NCBI GenBank assembly: GCA_009746045.1
Contig: RPFO01000256.1
Location: 1,741,829 to 1,805,828, forward strand
Direction of reading: 5' to 3'
Length of the DNA: 64,000 bases
Source of the DNA: Mesostigma viride
Taxonomy: Eukaryota > Streptophyta > Mesostigmatophyceae > Mesostigmatales > Mesostigmataceae
Below, piece by piece: positions 1 to 11,374 of this stretch. Position 1 is the stretch's first letter. Every line of letters starts with the position of its first letter. The notes beneath the pieces are model-generated. The model made no database searches, was not told the DNA's origin, and was given only the letters and a program-made list of their open reading frames with translations. Position numbers and translations under genes: made by a program.

Positions 1-107
1 ATATATTATTACAATTAGTAACTTGTACCAGTGTTTCTGATGCCTATTTTTGGTACTCCATCCACCTGGCATCATTTGCTCCCTTGTCATACGCTCATCG
101 TCCGCAG

Positions 108-3100
108 AGCTGGCGCGGCGCATCGACGCGACAACGGCGCGGCTGCAAGAATTAAGGGACCCGTCAGCGCGAGGGTCGACGAGCGTGCACGGAGATGGCA
201 TCAGAGGAGAGAGCACACTTGGCCTGGTGGGTTGTGCTACTCGTGCCAGTTGCAGTTCATCGGTGCTAGGTACATTTGTGTTCGCTGGTCACTGGTCGTG
301 GTAGAGCTGCAGTGCACAGAACAGCCTCCGCCTGGCGCATTGCGGCAATGATATGGTATTGATTCTCCTATGGCTTTCAGCAGGTCTTTGTGGGTTGATA
401 TAGTAGCTAAGTTGGGCGTCTTGGGCTTGCAGAATTCAACAAAATACCATTGGCCTTGACTACATAGCTATTTTGAATTGTACTAGGGCCGCGGCTTCCC
501 CTTGGTTTGGCTTCACCACGTCTTCCCGCTGACGAGCTCTTGGAACCATCAAATAGTAATTAAAGTAATTGATGATGACGTTCGGGGGCCATGCTCTCAT
601 AGCAGCCATGATCACTATGGCATCAGGAGGTGGCTTCAATCAACTACATAATATATTCCATGCCATTTCTGACTCGGTCTGAAATTTAGTTGGTCAGAAT
701 ATTGCCGGCAGCTTCTTGCAAGGCCCGCGGTTGCTTCTTTCCACAAGGTCTGGAAAACTGTCCCCCACAATTCAACGTTGCATACATGGCTTAAACAGCT
801 GATGATGCTGTGTGACCTCCCAACGGAGGTGCGTGTTGGAAACTTGTTGTTGCTAATCAAATGTTAATAATAGTACTCTTAGTAATAATACTTGGCAGTC
901 GGTCGATGCTTTCGATTCATCGGATGCGCCTAGTTGTCTGATTCATATTTCTTTCATGAAAACGTTCCGCCCTATTTCTTTGATGCTTGCCACGTGGATA
1001 CACCTTGGATGTACGTTTCCTGAAAAAGGATCTTACCTTCCTCTCTTGGTCATGTTTTGCCGTGCGCGATGCCAGCTCGAGGGCGGGGATGCTGCCGGTG
1101 ACGAGGCATCGGATGAGGGGAGAAGTGGTCGGGCGTCCTCCCTGCTTGCGGACGAAGTGGCTTCTGCCGCCGCCACGTTGGAGCAGAAACAGAAGCGGGC
1201 AAGTGGTTATTTTGACTGTGGATATGTATAGATGCCTTTCCTGCCAGCCTTGCTTCCCGTTTTAAGCAATGTGGGGGTCTGAAACTGCCTCAAGCCTGGG
1301 TAGTTTTTAATCCTTTTTGTCTTTAGTGGCCTTTGGCGCAACACATTACGGAATAGATTTGGATAAGGCTTGCTTTGTTAGCTAAAATATAGTGGATATA
1401 ATATAGCTAAAATATAGCGGAATAGATCTGGCTAAGGCTTGCTTTGTTAGCTTTTTCTCATGTCATGCACAGAACGCATCCTAATCCTTTGCCATCTAGT
1501 TGTGCGTGCTCATGTTGGATAAATAGCTAACATGGCAGAAAGTTGCACACATCGTTTGAAGACCTACCCATCAGGGTTCTGCTGGGTTTTAACAATCGGA
1601 TGGTCATCTGTCAGACTGGCAGGTTGTCTGCACCAAGAGCACAGTATCCACTTTGGGAAGTATGTATGAAGTAAAGTGCTTCGTTGATACTCCCGGCCAG
1701 ATCTGGCAGGGAAGAATCCGAGCTGGCAATCTCTTCCCTGTGTGTGTTCGTGATTTTTTAATAGATGGTGGTGGCCTCTTCTGGGAGTGTGACCGAAGCA
1801 TGTCACTATCTCGATGTGAAAGGAAGAATCCAACCAGTCGCTCCCTTTTACCTGTCCCCTTTTCCCCGTCTGCGTTCTCCTGGCCCTCCCCTCTTTTCCT
1901 ATACCCCTCTTTTCCCCGCCCTACCCCCCTACCCCCCTACCCCCCTTGAATCAACCGGGTCTCCATGACCAGCTGGAGGCGCTTCAGCAAGAGCTGATGA
2001 AGCGGCGGCGCAGCCACCGGGGCACCACGCTGGAGAGCGAGGGCGAGAAGGAGAGCGATCTGAGGACGCTGACGGACCTGCTGATCGACAAGCAGGCGCA
2101 GGTGGGTGAGGGCCATGTTGATGGACATGCATGCACAGGGGCAATAGGGTGGATTGGCAAGCAACTCCCCCCTCCCTTGTCTCCTAGAGCCTGTTCAGTT
2201 TTTCCCATGCTGGCCAGAAGTCGCAGGTCGTATGACATGCTGGCTTTACTGGCTGGCTGCGTTTTTTCATTCACCTGAACGTGGGCGGCCCTAGTCCCGA
2301 TGCTCGCCCTACCACGGTTGGTTGTCCGATTTAGCTGCCCTGACTGGCTATATATGTGCGGTGTGCCTATGCACACACTTCCCCTCGTGTCCCTGCAGGT
2401 GGAGGCATTGGTCAGCGAGAAGGCGACGCTGGCGTTCCGAATTGAGGTGAGGATGGAATGGAGGTTAATTTGATATACTACTACTGCAGTATGCCACTAC
2501 TGCTTCTACAGTACAGTACACTGTAGTATGATCTTTATAGTGTATCCGCAAAACAATAATTTAAGTGGGTTTAAAGTTATGGTGGGTCATATACTTATTT
2601 ATCTGACCTGCCGTCGCGATGCTGTATTATATTGAGTTGTGGATGGCATTTGGCAAGAGTTGGTGCCATTTGAGTAACCCTCGGGTATCTGGCATTCGGC
2701 ACTGAAAACGTGGTGACATTCTGGACGGCCATGCAGGGTTGAGTTGTTGGTAGCAAATGTGTGTGTCCTGTTCCACCACCTCGATCAACGATCATAGATT
2801 TATAAGGCACACAACTGTGTTCACGCCCTGATCACGCGAGATGTTTCCGGCCCCACCGTGTAGGTCATCTAGCTAGTCGCTCTTAGCGTTAGCAAGCCAT
2901 GATTTCAACGAGCAAGGCTACACATATCCATCTCCATTCATGGCCTTGTACATGCACGCCTCCTACAGGCACTATACCAGCTGATTCAAGAGCATTAATT
3001 AGTCATGTACATGTGTGCCCATGACGCGCCACACACCAGATGATGCCTAGCTATATTATTTAGTTATGCTGCGACTACGCAGAGAGCCACTCTCTGCTGA

Positions 3101-4151
3101 GAAGCCATGCCTTAGCTTTTGTCTAGCCATGTTGATCTTCCCTCCCCATGACAGGCTCCCCCTTAGCTGGGCATAGCTTGATAGATCATGGGGGTGCAGG
3201 TGCCCTGGTGCACCCCGAGCAAGTGTCGTTTACATTCCCACCCTTGCAGGGAGTAGCTTAGAATGTACTAAAAGCCATATGCCCCTTCTCTGGGATATGT
3301 GCTACATTTACTCCCAACGGAGTTATGTTTCTCATTAATTAATTAATCTCCATTCATATCCATCATTATGAACGACTCGAAAATGCAGATAAGATAATGG
3401 CAGGCTCGAGCTACCATGGTCTGGATTCTCCAGATTTCTGGCCTGCGCTGGTAGTCTCATTGATGTATAGCACACCCCTTATGTTTCTTCTCCCCCCCAC
3501 ACACACATCCCCAAACTTTTCCGTTTGTGTGTGCGCGGTCGTCAGTCTATCCGCCTGATCCGTCCTTTTTCCAGACCATATGCCTCGCATACTAGAGTGT
3601 GTCGCTGCTCAGTCTCGGGTCCATTGGCTGCGTGACGTATTGGCTAACCTATCGCTGTACTTCTGGCAAACATGTTTCCTGTCCGCTATTATGATTGGGG
3701 TTGCATCGTTGTAATTCGGGGCCGTCACTATGCACAGACGGCGATGCAGTCGCACGATAGCCATCACGGAGGGTCCCTGGGCATGCGGGGCAGCCGGGCA
3801 CGCACCGCGGGGCTGCTGGATTATGAGGCCAACGGCGGTAGCCATGGGTCCGATTCATCCTCGTGGGCGTTTGAAGACAACGAGAGCCTCAAGGGCAAGA
3901 GCCGGCAGGCGTTCAGCGCCGCGGGGGCAGCATACCTGTTTCCCCCCTGGCTGTTGAAGATCTTGGTGACCGTGGATTCGCTGAGCCTGGGTAGCGGGCG
4001 TATTTTAGCCGCGAGCGGCATTGCTCGCGCTGTCGTCGCGGTGTACTTCTTGTTCGTGCATCTATGGGTGCTAGCTGTGTGGTTCATGCATAGCCATCGG
4101 TCCAGTAGTGTAGGCAGTAGCATCCCAACAGGTTCACTGCCTACGGGGTGA
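108..4151 (+). CDS. Golgin-84-like (golgin candidate 1 type) Golgi membrane tether, 3' exons; 5' end outside the window
   Basis: Golgin-84 proteins are coiled-coil tethers held in the Golgi membrane by a C-terminal anchor. Exons I read are 108-226, 1076-1198, 1973-2101, 2399-2446 and about 3735 or 3747 to 4151, and their phases agree (0 at every internal junction). The third and fourth exons join to give LTDLLIDKQAQ followed by VEALVSEKATLAFRIE, which matches the conserved coiled-coil end of plant golgin candidate 1. The last exon has a serine-rich spacer and then a hydrophobic anchor, IARAVVAVYFLFVHLWVLAV, corresponding to the plant IAR..LLFYLVFVHL segment, close to the C-terminus. The first two exons are weaker: they are helical, charged and in phase, but less diagnostic. 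The donor after 1198 reads CGG|GCAAGT, a GC-AG type intron. The last intron holds a SINE, and a LINE lies five bases past the stop codon. Confidence 0.8.
227..1075 (+). other. Golgin intron; possible relic of a retroelement stem-loop
   Basis: No coding sequence is recognisable here. At 815-830 the palindrome ACCTCC-CAAC-GGAGGT has the same CAAC loop as the 3' stem-loops of the retroelements in this window, but no clear A/T repeat tail or target duplication follows, so it is at most an old relic. Confidence 0.4.
2942..3345 (+). mobile_element. SINE-A, full insertion in the last golgin intron
   Basis: A 404-bp insertion is bounded by perfect 12-bp duplications ATCTCCATTCAT at 2930-2941 and 3346-3357. 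Its 3' end has a stem-loop (3304-3328, loop CAAC) followed by an (ATTA)n tail. The 3' 250-300 bp are homologous, in reverse orientation, to 17320-17659. It has no ORF of note and no recognised tRNA-type promoter boxes, so 'SINE' is used for a short non-coding retroposon. It does not touch the splice sites. Confidence 0.8.
3304..3328 (+). other. 3' stem-loop of SINE-A
   Basis: Arms ACAT-TT-ACTCC and GGAGT-T-ATGT close a CAAC loop and are followed by the A/T tail. The same structure with a changed bulge occurs in the other full SINE-A at 17343-17367. Confidence 0.75.
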
Positions 4152-4156
4152 ATGAT

Positions 4157-4678
4157 TACATTAAATTAAACTATAGCATGACTCCGTTGGGAGATCATGA
4201 AGCACGTATTCCCTTACTGGATGGATGGAAGCCGCGAAACTGAACTAAGCTAACTCGAAGCTAATCTAGAAAAACCCTAACTACTCTACTCAGCAAAGCG
4301 CCCCTTCCTCCTGGGGGGAGGGGGCTTGCCCACAGGGGCTGGCGTGTGAGCCTGGACAATCCACCTCTTTTTGTTCTGCATAGCAGTCCAAGCAAGAGAG
4401 AGGGAGTCAATGCGGTGTTCAAACTTAGCTGGGACCACTGGGTCGGCCAGCAACAGCTGTGTGTAGTGCAGGTTCACCCAGCTTTCTAGGAATGTCCTTG
4501 GGGCCAGACCAGGTCAGGATATGCCGCCCTGGTTGGCCAAGCCGCTGGGGGCCGGCCAGACCGAGGGCGGTGTCTACCTGACTGGTGCGAGCAAGATGTC
4601 CTAGGCTGCTATCCTACGCCGCCTAATCTCGTCCGAAATGCGAGGCATTCCCGGATACAAAGACTCTAATGACCTATG
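4157..4678 (-). mobile_element. LINE-3, 5'-truncated copy just after the golgin stop codon
   Basis: The 522-bp insertion lies between 12-bp duplications GGGGTGAATGAT at 4145-4156 and 4679-4690. On the minus strand it carries the end of the ORF2 C-terminal region (MPRISDEIRRRRIAA, HILTWSGP) and ends in the basic tail TPAPVGKPPPPRRKGRFAE, with stop at 4286. A stem-loop (4177-4199, loop CAAC) and an AAATT-type tail follow. The left duplication contains the golgin stop codon, so the host gene keeps its stop but its 3' UTR is separated by the insertion. The reading frame is broken in the upstream part. Confidence 0.85.
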
Positions 4679-4979
4679 GGGGTGAATGATAGTAGGATTG
4701 ATATGTTATAAAGTTGTACAACCTGACGCCGAAAGGGCACAGAGTGGCTCTGTGGAACTATACAGAGTCCTGAGTGGAACTGTACAATTAGTTCTGCAGT
4801 GTATGAGGGTGACTTGCGTAACGTGCCAAGCCTATCGGCCAGACACGTTGGGAAAGATATCGCCTCCTAACTACGGCACTATCGTCCCGGGGTTGATACC
4901 TGCCTAGCTGAGAAGGAAAGGGAATCACTATGCTATGGGCTACTTGCTGTTATCACAGCGTATAGGCCCTGGGGCATTA

Positions 4980-6013
4980 ATTAATTAATTAATAGACACG
5001 TGACTGCGTCACGTGAGCATAAGTCCTCAGTGGGAGGGGAACATGGGATGGAATGGATGGTATAAGCTATCTAGGTCCTAGTTACAGGGGTGTGGGCACC
5101 GCGGCCCGAATCGCTATGAATGCCATACTTGGTCACACGCGGAGCCCCCACAGGCTTGGGGGTGGTCTCCTTCATCACTACTTGCCATCTATCCTTGCGC
5201 ACCATCTGTCTCCATATTACAGACAAACCAGGAGGCTGCCCGGGTGTGAGCCCGTCACGTCTAGTGTAGCACATGTCCATGCCGAGTCTATCACGAAAAG
5301 TCCACGGGTGGCGGCCCTGCCGCGCGCGGCCTGCATGGGGCACGCCAGGTGAGGACATATCGCCCAGGCTGGGCGGGCTTGGTGCCAGCTAGTCTATCTG
5401 ATGTATCTACCTGATCTGTGCGGGCCAGGTGCCCGGCTAGGCCCAGGCGCCTGTGCCTAATAATGTGGGAAACATAGGGCAAATCAGCGTACAAATCCTC
5501 ATTACTAATGTGCAAACCAATGGGGATGTTAAGGGCCTGGCGCAGCATCTTGGTGACGGCGCCGTCGAGTCGTTGCTCCAGCAGCTCCTGTGTCAGTGTC
5601 CACGTCTCGGCGCCGTAGGTCAGGATCGTCAGAATGACGACCTTGAAGAGGTCACGCTTGACGATCTGGGGTAGGGCGGGGTTGCTCCACCAGCGGCGGT
5701 GGTCATGGAGGTGCGCCCACGCCATGCCGATCCGTGTCGTCATGTCGTCCTCGCAGTCGGGAAGCCAACTGCCGAGCAGCTTGAAGCGGCCTGAAGGAGG
5801 GTAGTTGACCTCGGCATCGCCTAAGAGGCGGAGTGTGGGTGGGGGCCCTGCCATGCCGAGGGCCAGGGCCTCCGTTTTGGGGCTGATTTCTAGACCAACC
5901 GCCCGAGCCTCGAGCGCCAGGCATGCAGTCCAGCCAAAGTTGGGCAGACTCCGGCTTCTCGATGAGCGTGATGTCGTCGGCATAAATGAGGTCAGCTAGT
6001 AGTAAATAAATAG
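4980..6013 (-). mobile_element. LINE-1 copy A, 5'-truncated within the reverse transcriptase
   Basis: A 1034-bp minus-strand insertion lies between 12-bp duplications CCTGGGGCATTA at 4968-4979 and 6014-6025. It starts at the LIYADDITL catalytic motif of the reverse transcriptase (motif C, YADD) and runs through the downstream region (KLLGSWLPDCEDD, TYGAETWTLT, DLYADLPYVSHIIRHRR). The C-terminal RWQVVMKETTPKPVGAPRV follows. The frame shifts once near the YADD region. The 3' end is the hairpin CACGTGACTGCGTCACGTG (4997-5015) and a (TTAA)n tail. The RTE/L1-like C-terminal region suggests a non-LTR element with no LTRs. Confidence 0.9.
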
Positions 6014-6025
6014 CCTGGGGCATTA

Positions 6026-6908
6026 TAGATTACCTTCTTGAGTTCTTCGCATGTGTTCATACACAAAGGGTTATGACAGACATGGATTCATTAATTAATT
6101 TAGAATACGTTGAGGTTACGTCGAGTGATTGACAATGTCCGAACCCGTCATCCGACCTCCATCCTCGCTGCCTTTATGCCAAGCAGTGCCACTAGGTAGG
6201 CACCAGCTGGCTGATCCACTCTTGTAGCCAAAATTCACCCGTCCCTCAGTTACGGCCTGAAGTTCATTGTAGTGTGCCGAACTACGGGTCGAACATAGGG
6301 CTGATCCACGGGCCACTGTCCATGTCCTTGGCAACAATCGTTGCACTATGCCTCGGATGTCCATACATCTATCGATATATCTCACAATATCGCCAGAATT
6401 ACCTCTAGATATCAGTCACCCACACACACATAGCCATGTATGTGTGTCCGAAGGTGCTGACTTCGAATAACTCTAGGCAACATTTGACCATAGTATAGCT
6501 ACTCTTTTGCTCGTATTTTTTTTACCTATTAATCCTTTTGCCAAACTTCCAAGTGCTCGCTAGGCTCGACCCTAGTCGGCACGCTACACTCCCGATCCCC
6601 CCTTATCAGGGAAGGGAGCCCACTCCCTTCGAGCGAAGGTTTCAGATAGTTTGGCTCATGCTCTGTCCAGACCTTGGCCTCGTTACCTTCTCTCTAGGCT
6701 TCCCTTAGTCACGCATCAAGCCGGATATCCGCTGAAGCCCACCCTATATAGAGCCATATTATATAATATATATTATAATAATATAATTACTTACAGCAGA
6801 GTGAAATCACTCAAACCAAAGCAAACGCCCAGCTATAAACCTCTATACAGAGCCATGTCAAATCTCTATACTACGATAAGACCAATGGAAACTCCTAACG
6901 GGAGGAAC
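6026..6908. other. Intergenic stretch with no recognised gene
   Basis: I see no supported gene. The stretch contains a TATATAATATATATTATAATA tract near 6760-6785 and a CTCC-TAACG-GGAG inverted motif near 6892 that resembles the retroelement stem-loops without a clear tail. It may be decayed retroelement DNA. Confidence 0.4.
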
Positions 6909-7445
6909 CTAATAGCCCTGCTGCACCGCAAAATCAGCCCGCGTACGGCGGAGCATGATGTCAGCCATGGCCCGAGTCAGCGCCACCGACAAGCGCTGAC
7001 GCCAATATGACGTCCAGGTCCGCGCCGACCATGAGGCCCGCTGGCCCTCCAGGTCCAGCCGGTCCTCCCGGAGCCGGCAACACTCCTTGAAGAAGGCGGA
7101 GGTCAGGGGCCCCATGGCCCCAAACTCCTCCAGGACAAAGGGCACCACACGATGGTGCCCGACGTCGCCGTAGGCCAGGAGCTTGGCCCGCTCCGCCCGG
7201 TCCGCCGTGTAACCTGCCGTGAGGGAGGCCCCAGCCACGTGGCTAAGAGCCAAGGGCCGCGCCACCGAAACGTCGATAAGCAGATGCCGGCCACCCCCCT
7301 CAAAGTCCAGCACCACGATGTCAGGCCGGTGGTTGGGGGAATAGAAGGCAGCGCCATCCGCATCCTCGGACCGGATGTTCGCGTGGGGGAAAACCGACCG
7401 AATCATGGCGAGCACCACCGTCAGGAGGACAGTGTGCAAATACAA
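6909..7445 (-). CDS. Fragment of a non-LTR element: C-terminal restriction-like endonuclease-type domain
   Basis: An open frame of 178 codons encodes RPDIVVLDFEGGGRH followed by LLIDVSVARPL, then a helical region with FVLEEFGAMGPLTSAFFKE and a basic end. The PD...D spacing resembles the PD-(D/E)XK-like nuclease found after the reverse transcriptase in R2-type and related retroelements. That assignment is an inference from motif spacing. There is no reverse transcriptase next to it, no tail and no target duplication that I can find, so it is probably an isolated piece of a fourth element family. It could instead be a domesticated or host reading frame. Confidence 0.5.
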   Translation of the reverse strand: MYLHTVLLTVVLAMIRSVFPHANIRSEDADGAAFYSPNHRPDIVVLDFEGGGRHLLIDVSVARPLALSHVAGASLTAGYTADRAERAKLLAYGDVGHHRVVPFVLEEFGAMGPLTSAFFKECCRLREDRLDLEGQRASWSARTWTSYWRQRLSVALTRAMADIMLRRTRADFAVQQGY

Positions 7446-7718
7446 ATACCAATTCTGATTCTGTATATAGATAGTGATTCGAGGCGGGCGCGCACGATCG
7501 GGGGCACGATCGGACGGCGGGCGCGCACGATCCTAGCCACAGCGATCGGGGCCGGCACGATCCTGGGCACTAGCGATCGGAGGGGGGCCGCGCTCGAATA
7601 GGGACTCTCCCCACGGATAGACCTGCCCCGGCAGGACTGATTTGTTTCCTTTGGTCGCCCAAGTGTCCAGCTCTAAGACCTTGGCCACTATCTACCGGGC
7701 CGAAAAACCCGGGCGGGC
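7446..7718. other. GC-rich stretch with repeated CGATC motifs
   Basis: Between 7480 and 7590 the motif CACGATC/GCGATCGG recurs about six times at irregular spacing. No coding sequence is recognised. Confidence 0.4.
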
Positions 7719-7920
7719 TTAATTAATTAATTAATTAATTAATTAATTAGACTCGTGCTCCCGTTGCAGGGAGTCACGCCGAGCATTAACCCCGATGGAT
7801 GGATGGATGGGTGCAAACAGTCCTACCGGTCTAATCTACCTACATCAGCGACCTACAACATCTATCTAACAGCATCCCTAACTACAACATCTATCACTAA
7901 ACAGCATCACGCTGCCCTAG
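7719..7920 (-). mobile_element. LINE-2 copy, 3' part (split by the insertion at 7921-11374)
   Basis: Starting from a (TTAA)n tail, the stem-loop at 7754-7778 and the downstream GGATGGATGGATGGGTGCAA tract match the other LINE-2 3' ends at 26345, 28054 and 29031. Homology stops abruptly at CCCTAG (7915-7920) and resumes at 11375, so the two pieces were one insertion. Confidence 0.85.
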
Positions 7921-7940
7921 CCCCTAAATGGGCGGAAATG

Positions 7941-7958
7941 CTGCCGATAAATCGGCAG
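7941..7958. repeat. Perfect subterminal palindrome of the TIR element
   Basis: CTGCCGAT-AA-ATCGGCAG is an 18-bp inverted repeat just inside the left end. A related TGCCGACAAATCGGC lies at about 9559-9573. It could be a transposase-binding site (inference). Confidence 0.6.
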
Positions 7959-9637
7959 TAACTCACCTATTTTGTAAACCAGCCCCTGTACAACCTAGCA
8001 ATATCCAATGGCTGTCCTTGGGGGGCAAGCATGTCCATGAGTTGCCCTAAGCCATGATATATCACAACCTCACATATATTCATCGTAGGCCATGTATAAC
8101 TGCCGTCAAAGTCAGGGGGGTCAAGACGAGCGTTTTCATTTTTGGTAGAATGTGCATTTTGAATTATGTTGTAAGAGCTAGGCACCTACCACTTCAGGGA
8201 TGATAAACAATTAGTTGCTGAACAGTTTGAGCCATTGGGGTCATCATTTGGGTGGGTATACCAGCAGTTACACCCAGTACAGCCCATAGGGGTACCGTTG
8301 GTAAAAAGCAACCAAGGGGGTAGGAGTGGGCATACTACCTACTAATACCTACTAATATGGCCCCCAACCATGCCAAACAATACATTTCCCTTCCACAATG
8401 ATGGGGAAACATAACTGCATCATCACACTGCCCTTACATGGCACCTATGTGCAGGTGCCACCTTGTCCATGCACGTAGGTAACGTGGTACGGATACCCTA
8501 CGCAAGGCATGCATTCTAGGAGGCAGCCACCAACAAACTAGTGATTCTAAGCCTATTTCAGCCTGCCCTAGCAAGGATAAACTAGGCCTAAGCTGCTATA
8601 GCTTTCCAGGTGATGGCCAGCACACCTGGTGGCACATGCTGACAATGGGAAGCTTCTACTCACCGGTTACATGCTTGATGATGCCACAGAGACCAGCCAA
8701 CTGCCTCACACTCATGCAATATGTGTGTGGGAAATGTATAACAAACATATATGGAGGTATTCAAACCCATACAGCCTCTAAAACTTATCACCATCACCCT
8801 GTGGCAGGTCAACTGACTGAGGGAAGCATCTAAGAAGGGTGTTTTAGAAAGGGGCCAGGCCAGGGTCAAGAAAGAGCATGAATAATGCAAAAAGAATGTG
8901 CTACACAAGCTAGAACGTATATATAAACGTCAAACATCGATAGGAAAACGATGCTTAAGCTTTACCAGGCATGGATGGCGTTACCTTGGCCCAGGCGGTG
9001 GCCGCAAAATGGCGCATTTCGGCACACCAAAGTTGTGCAGCATGGTCGCTGGATTCGGCGATTTCTGGCCACCCTTGCACGTTTACGACTACTATGTATC
9101 ATAAAAAGTACAAAGAAACCGATATATCCTTTAAAATACGCCGGAAAGGTATTGCTGTCAACGTTTCTATCGTCCGGCCTGATCGCAGTTTTTTCCAGCA
9201 AGAACGCTGCCGACACCTATCAAATGGCATTCCCGCGAACCAAAAATTGGCCTGTATGATCTTTAGGACGTATAAAATCAATTTCCTAAGTTTGGCCAGA
9301 AAATTCTAACGCAAACGTAAATGCCATGCGTGGGCGCAAGCCGCCATGGCCAGGTCGTCGTTTTCCGGAATGCACGTTGTACGTGAAGAAGTACCCTGAC
9401 CCCTTGTACTTTGACGGTCTGGAACACCTGTTAAACTTGGTCAAAATATAGCAAACCCTAGTATCATGTTCTGGAGAAACTTATAAACTTTCATTCTTCT
9501 CAGCTAAACGTTTCCTAATTCCCAATAGTATTCTCGCAAACTGGTCCCCCGAGTAGGTGCCGACAAATCGGCTTTAAGTCACTTTTTGGCGGATTTTTTT
9601 TTTTTTTAGACTATATCGATGTGCACATGTGGTTTGG

Positions 9638-9668
9638 CTAAGCTTAGCCGCCTAGCGGCTAAGCTTAG
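9638..9668. repeat. 14-bp perfect inverted repeat inside the TIR element
   Basis: CTAAGCTTAGCCGC and GCGGCTAAGCTTAG flank a 3-nt loop (CTA). Each arm contains the palindrome CTAAGCTTAG. It lies about in the middle of the TIR element, after a run of T. Confidence 0.7.
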
Positions 9669-10235
9669 GTAAGGTTTACGAAACATTTCAAACTTTTCAT
9701 TAAAATTATATTAAAATATTTAAGCGCGACGCACAGCGTCTCCACAGACATTTTTCTACCTACAAAAGTCATACAATGTTAATAATTATTCTGGCGCTGT
9801 CACAAGGTCCGGCCGGCGACTTGCGCCGGAAATGCGCGGACTACACAAATTAATTCGGCACACGGCCACGTCCAGGCTGTTTGGGATCATAAAAAGACTT
9901 TCCTCACGTGACTTAGTGTTTTCCTGTTGACATCATGCCCATTTAATATTAATGCTGCTGTTACCCTGCTCATGACCATGCCCTGAATTCCATTCTTTGG
10001 TGACTTAGTGTTTTCTTGTTTAGGGGCTGGCATGCATGCGTTGGTTGACATGCCATGGATGAAAAACGCCAAGAAGAGTATAAGGCCCCGCTGCCACCAA
10101 AAAGCACCCGCTGGTTGATCAACCAAGGGGATAGCCTGCACAGTGAGACACAAACACAGCAGACCCAGCAAAGCAAAATTCAGGTTGTAAGCGAGTGGAG
10201 ATTACTTTTGACATGCTTGATGAAGAAATATATAA

Positions 10236-10300
10236 CACACCTTCTATTGTCAACATATAATAAACAACATATATCTATTGTCAACATATAATAAACAAAT
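10236..10300 (+). repeat. Short tandem direct repeat
   Basis: The sequence CTATTGTCAACATATAATAA occurs twice about 31 bp apart, within the A/T-rich right half of the TIR element. Confidence 0.6.
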
Positions 10301-11374
10301 AGTTGATTGATCACCTTATACACCACGTAAACATGCTAGCAGACGCGCTCTTCAGTCCAGTGAAAATCCACGTGCGAAGCAAGTCAGCAGTTACGCAGAA
10401 AGCACCATGAATGTAAATGACGCCCCAAACCCGTGACAGCAAGCATCCAGAGGGGCTTTCCAAGCCCAGCATATTCCAGAAAAAAGCATCACAGATCCTT
10501 GGGCAACGGACGTTCACACAGGACATTCGAAGGACCATGAAGATGGCGTCCTGCACGGCTAATAAAACGCAACGCTACGCTATGTCTGCGACTAGATGGA
10601 TTCGGCGAAATGGAAAGAACGCAACCATGAAAATGCATCAGAAAGAGAGCAGGTAGTACCCCGGTAGGTAGTACGCCTCACCATCGGCATCGCCAGTTAC
10701 GTCCCGTGGCAAAAAATCCAGCGTTCTTTCCAATATGATGACACCAGAAACTCGTCGGCCCCACGCCTTCCACGAACAGCAAACTGATTTTACTAGGCAC
10801 CCAGTACGTAAAGCAATTAAGCATGATACTACAATACCTAAATCTACAACGACATTCCATTTCCAGGTCGCCATAGCGACGCGGACCTCTCCCACGCAGG
10901 TATCACTCCGTTGACGCACCTCCAGCTCAGAAAATTTCGTACTTGCTCTTCAAACATAAAATTTTGACGTATAAAACCATGGCTGCGCATTCCCCATCCC
11001 AATTTTCTAGCGTACGTTTCCTGCCATCGCCAGCCAGCAAATTGCCCGCGGAGCACGTCACTTTGTTTTTTTCGTCCGGCGGCGTGGCCTGCGGCTGCGT
11101 CGTTTCGGTGGTGTTATGTATCGATTTCGGGTCGTTTCCGTTGGATTTGTGACCGTTGGGGCCGAAGGCCGTTTGTTTTCCGTAGTTTGCTTGTTTTGGA
11201 TTGGTTGTTTATGTGTAGTATTTTGTAGTATTCTGGACGGACGACCCGAGCCGCTAACTTAGCGGGTTTATCGCGGCCGTTGGATCCATCATCGTACGCT
11301 CCAGATTGTCGGCGGCTAACGTTTTAACTTTTTTCATTTTGCCTTCGTATATCGGCAGCAAGACCATTTAGGGG

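Larger units (their letters stand above)
7921..11374. mobile_element. 3454-bp TIR element (DNA-transposon-like) inserted in LINE-2; no transposase recognised
   Basis: Comparison with uninterrupted LINE-2 copies (for example near 28226, GCTGCCCTAGGGGAGCT) shows that this segment is a clean insertion. The ends are an 11-bp perfect inverted repeat, CCCCTAAATGG at 7921-7931 and CCATTTAGGGG at 11364-11374. A second, subterminal inverted match is GCTGCCGATA (7940-7949) with TATCGGCAGC (11350-11359). The flanking duplication is CTAG (7917-7920 and 11375-11378). Because CTAG is palindromic, a TA duplication with a 12-bp repeat starting GCCCCTAAATGG fits equally well. The interior is more A/T-rich than its surroundings and has no ORF above about 110 codons that I recognise. 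It is either non-autonomous, decayed or intron-split. The superfamily is undetermined. Confidence 0.8.

Noticed and set aside
1946-1972. Start codon at 1946 for the golgin exon
   Set aside because: The position is TTG, preceded by pyrimidine-rich intron sequence; the exon begins after the CCAG acceptor at 1972.
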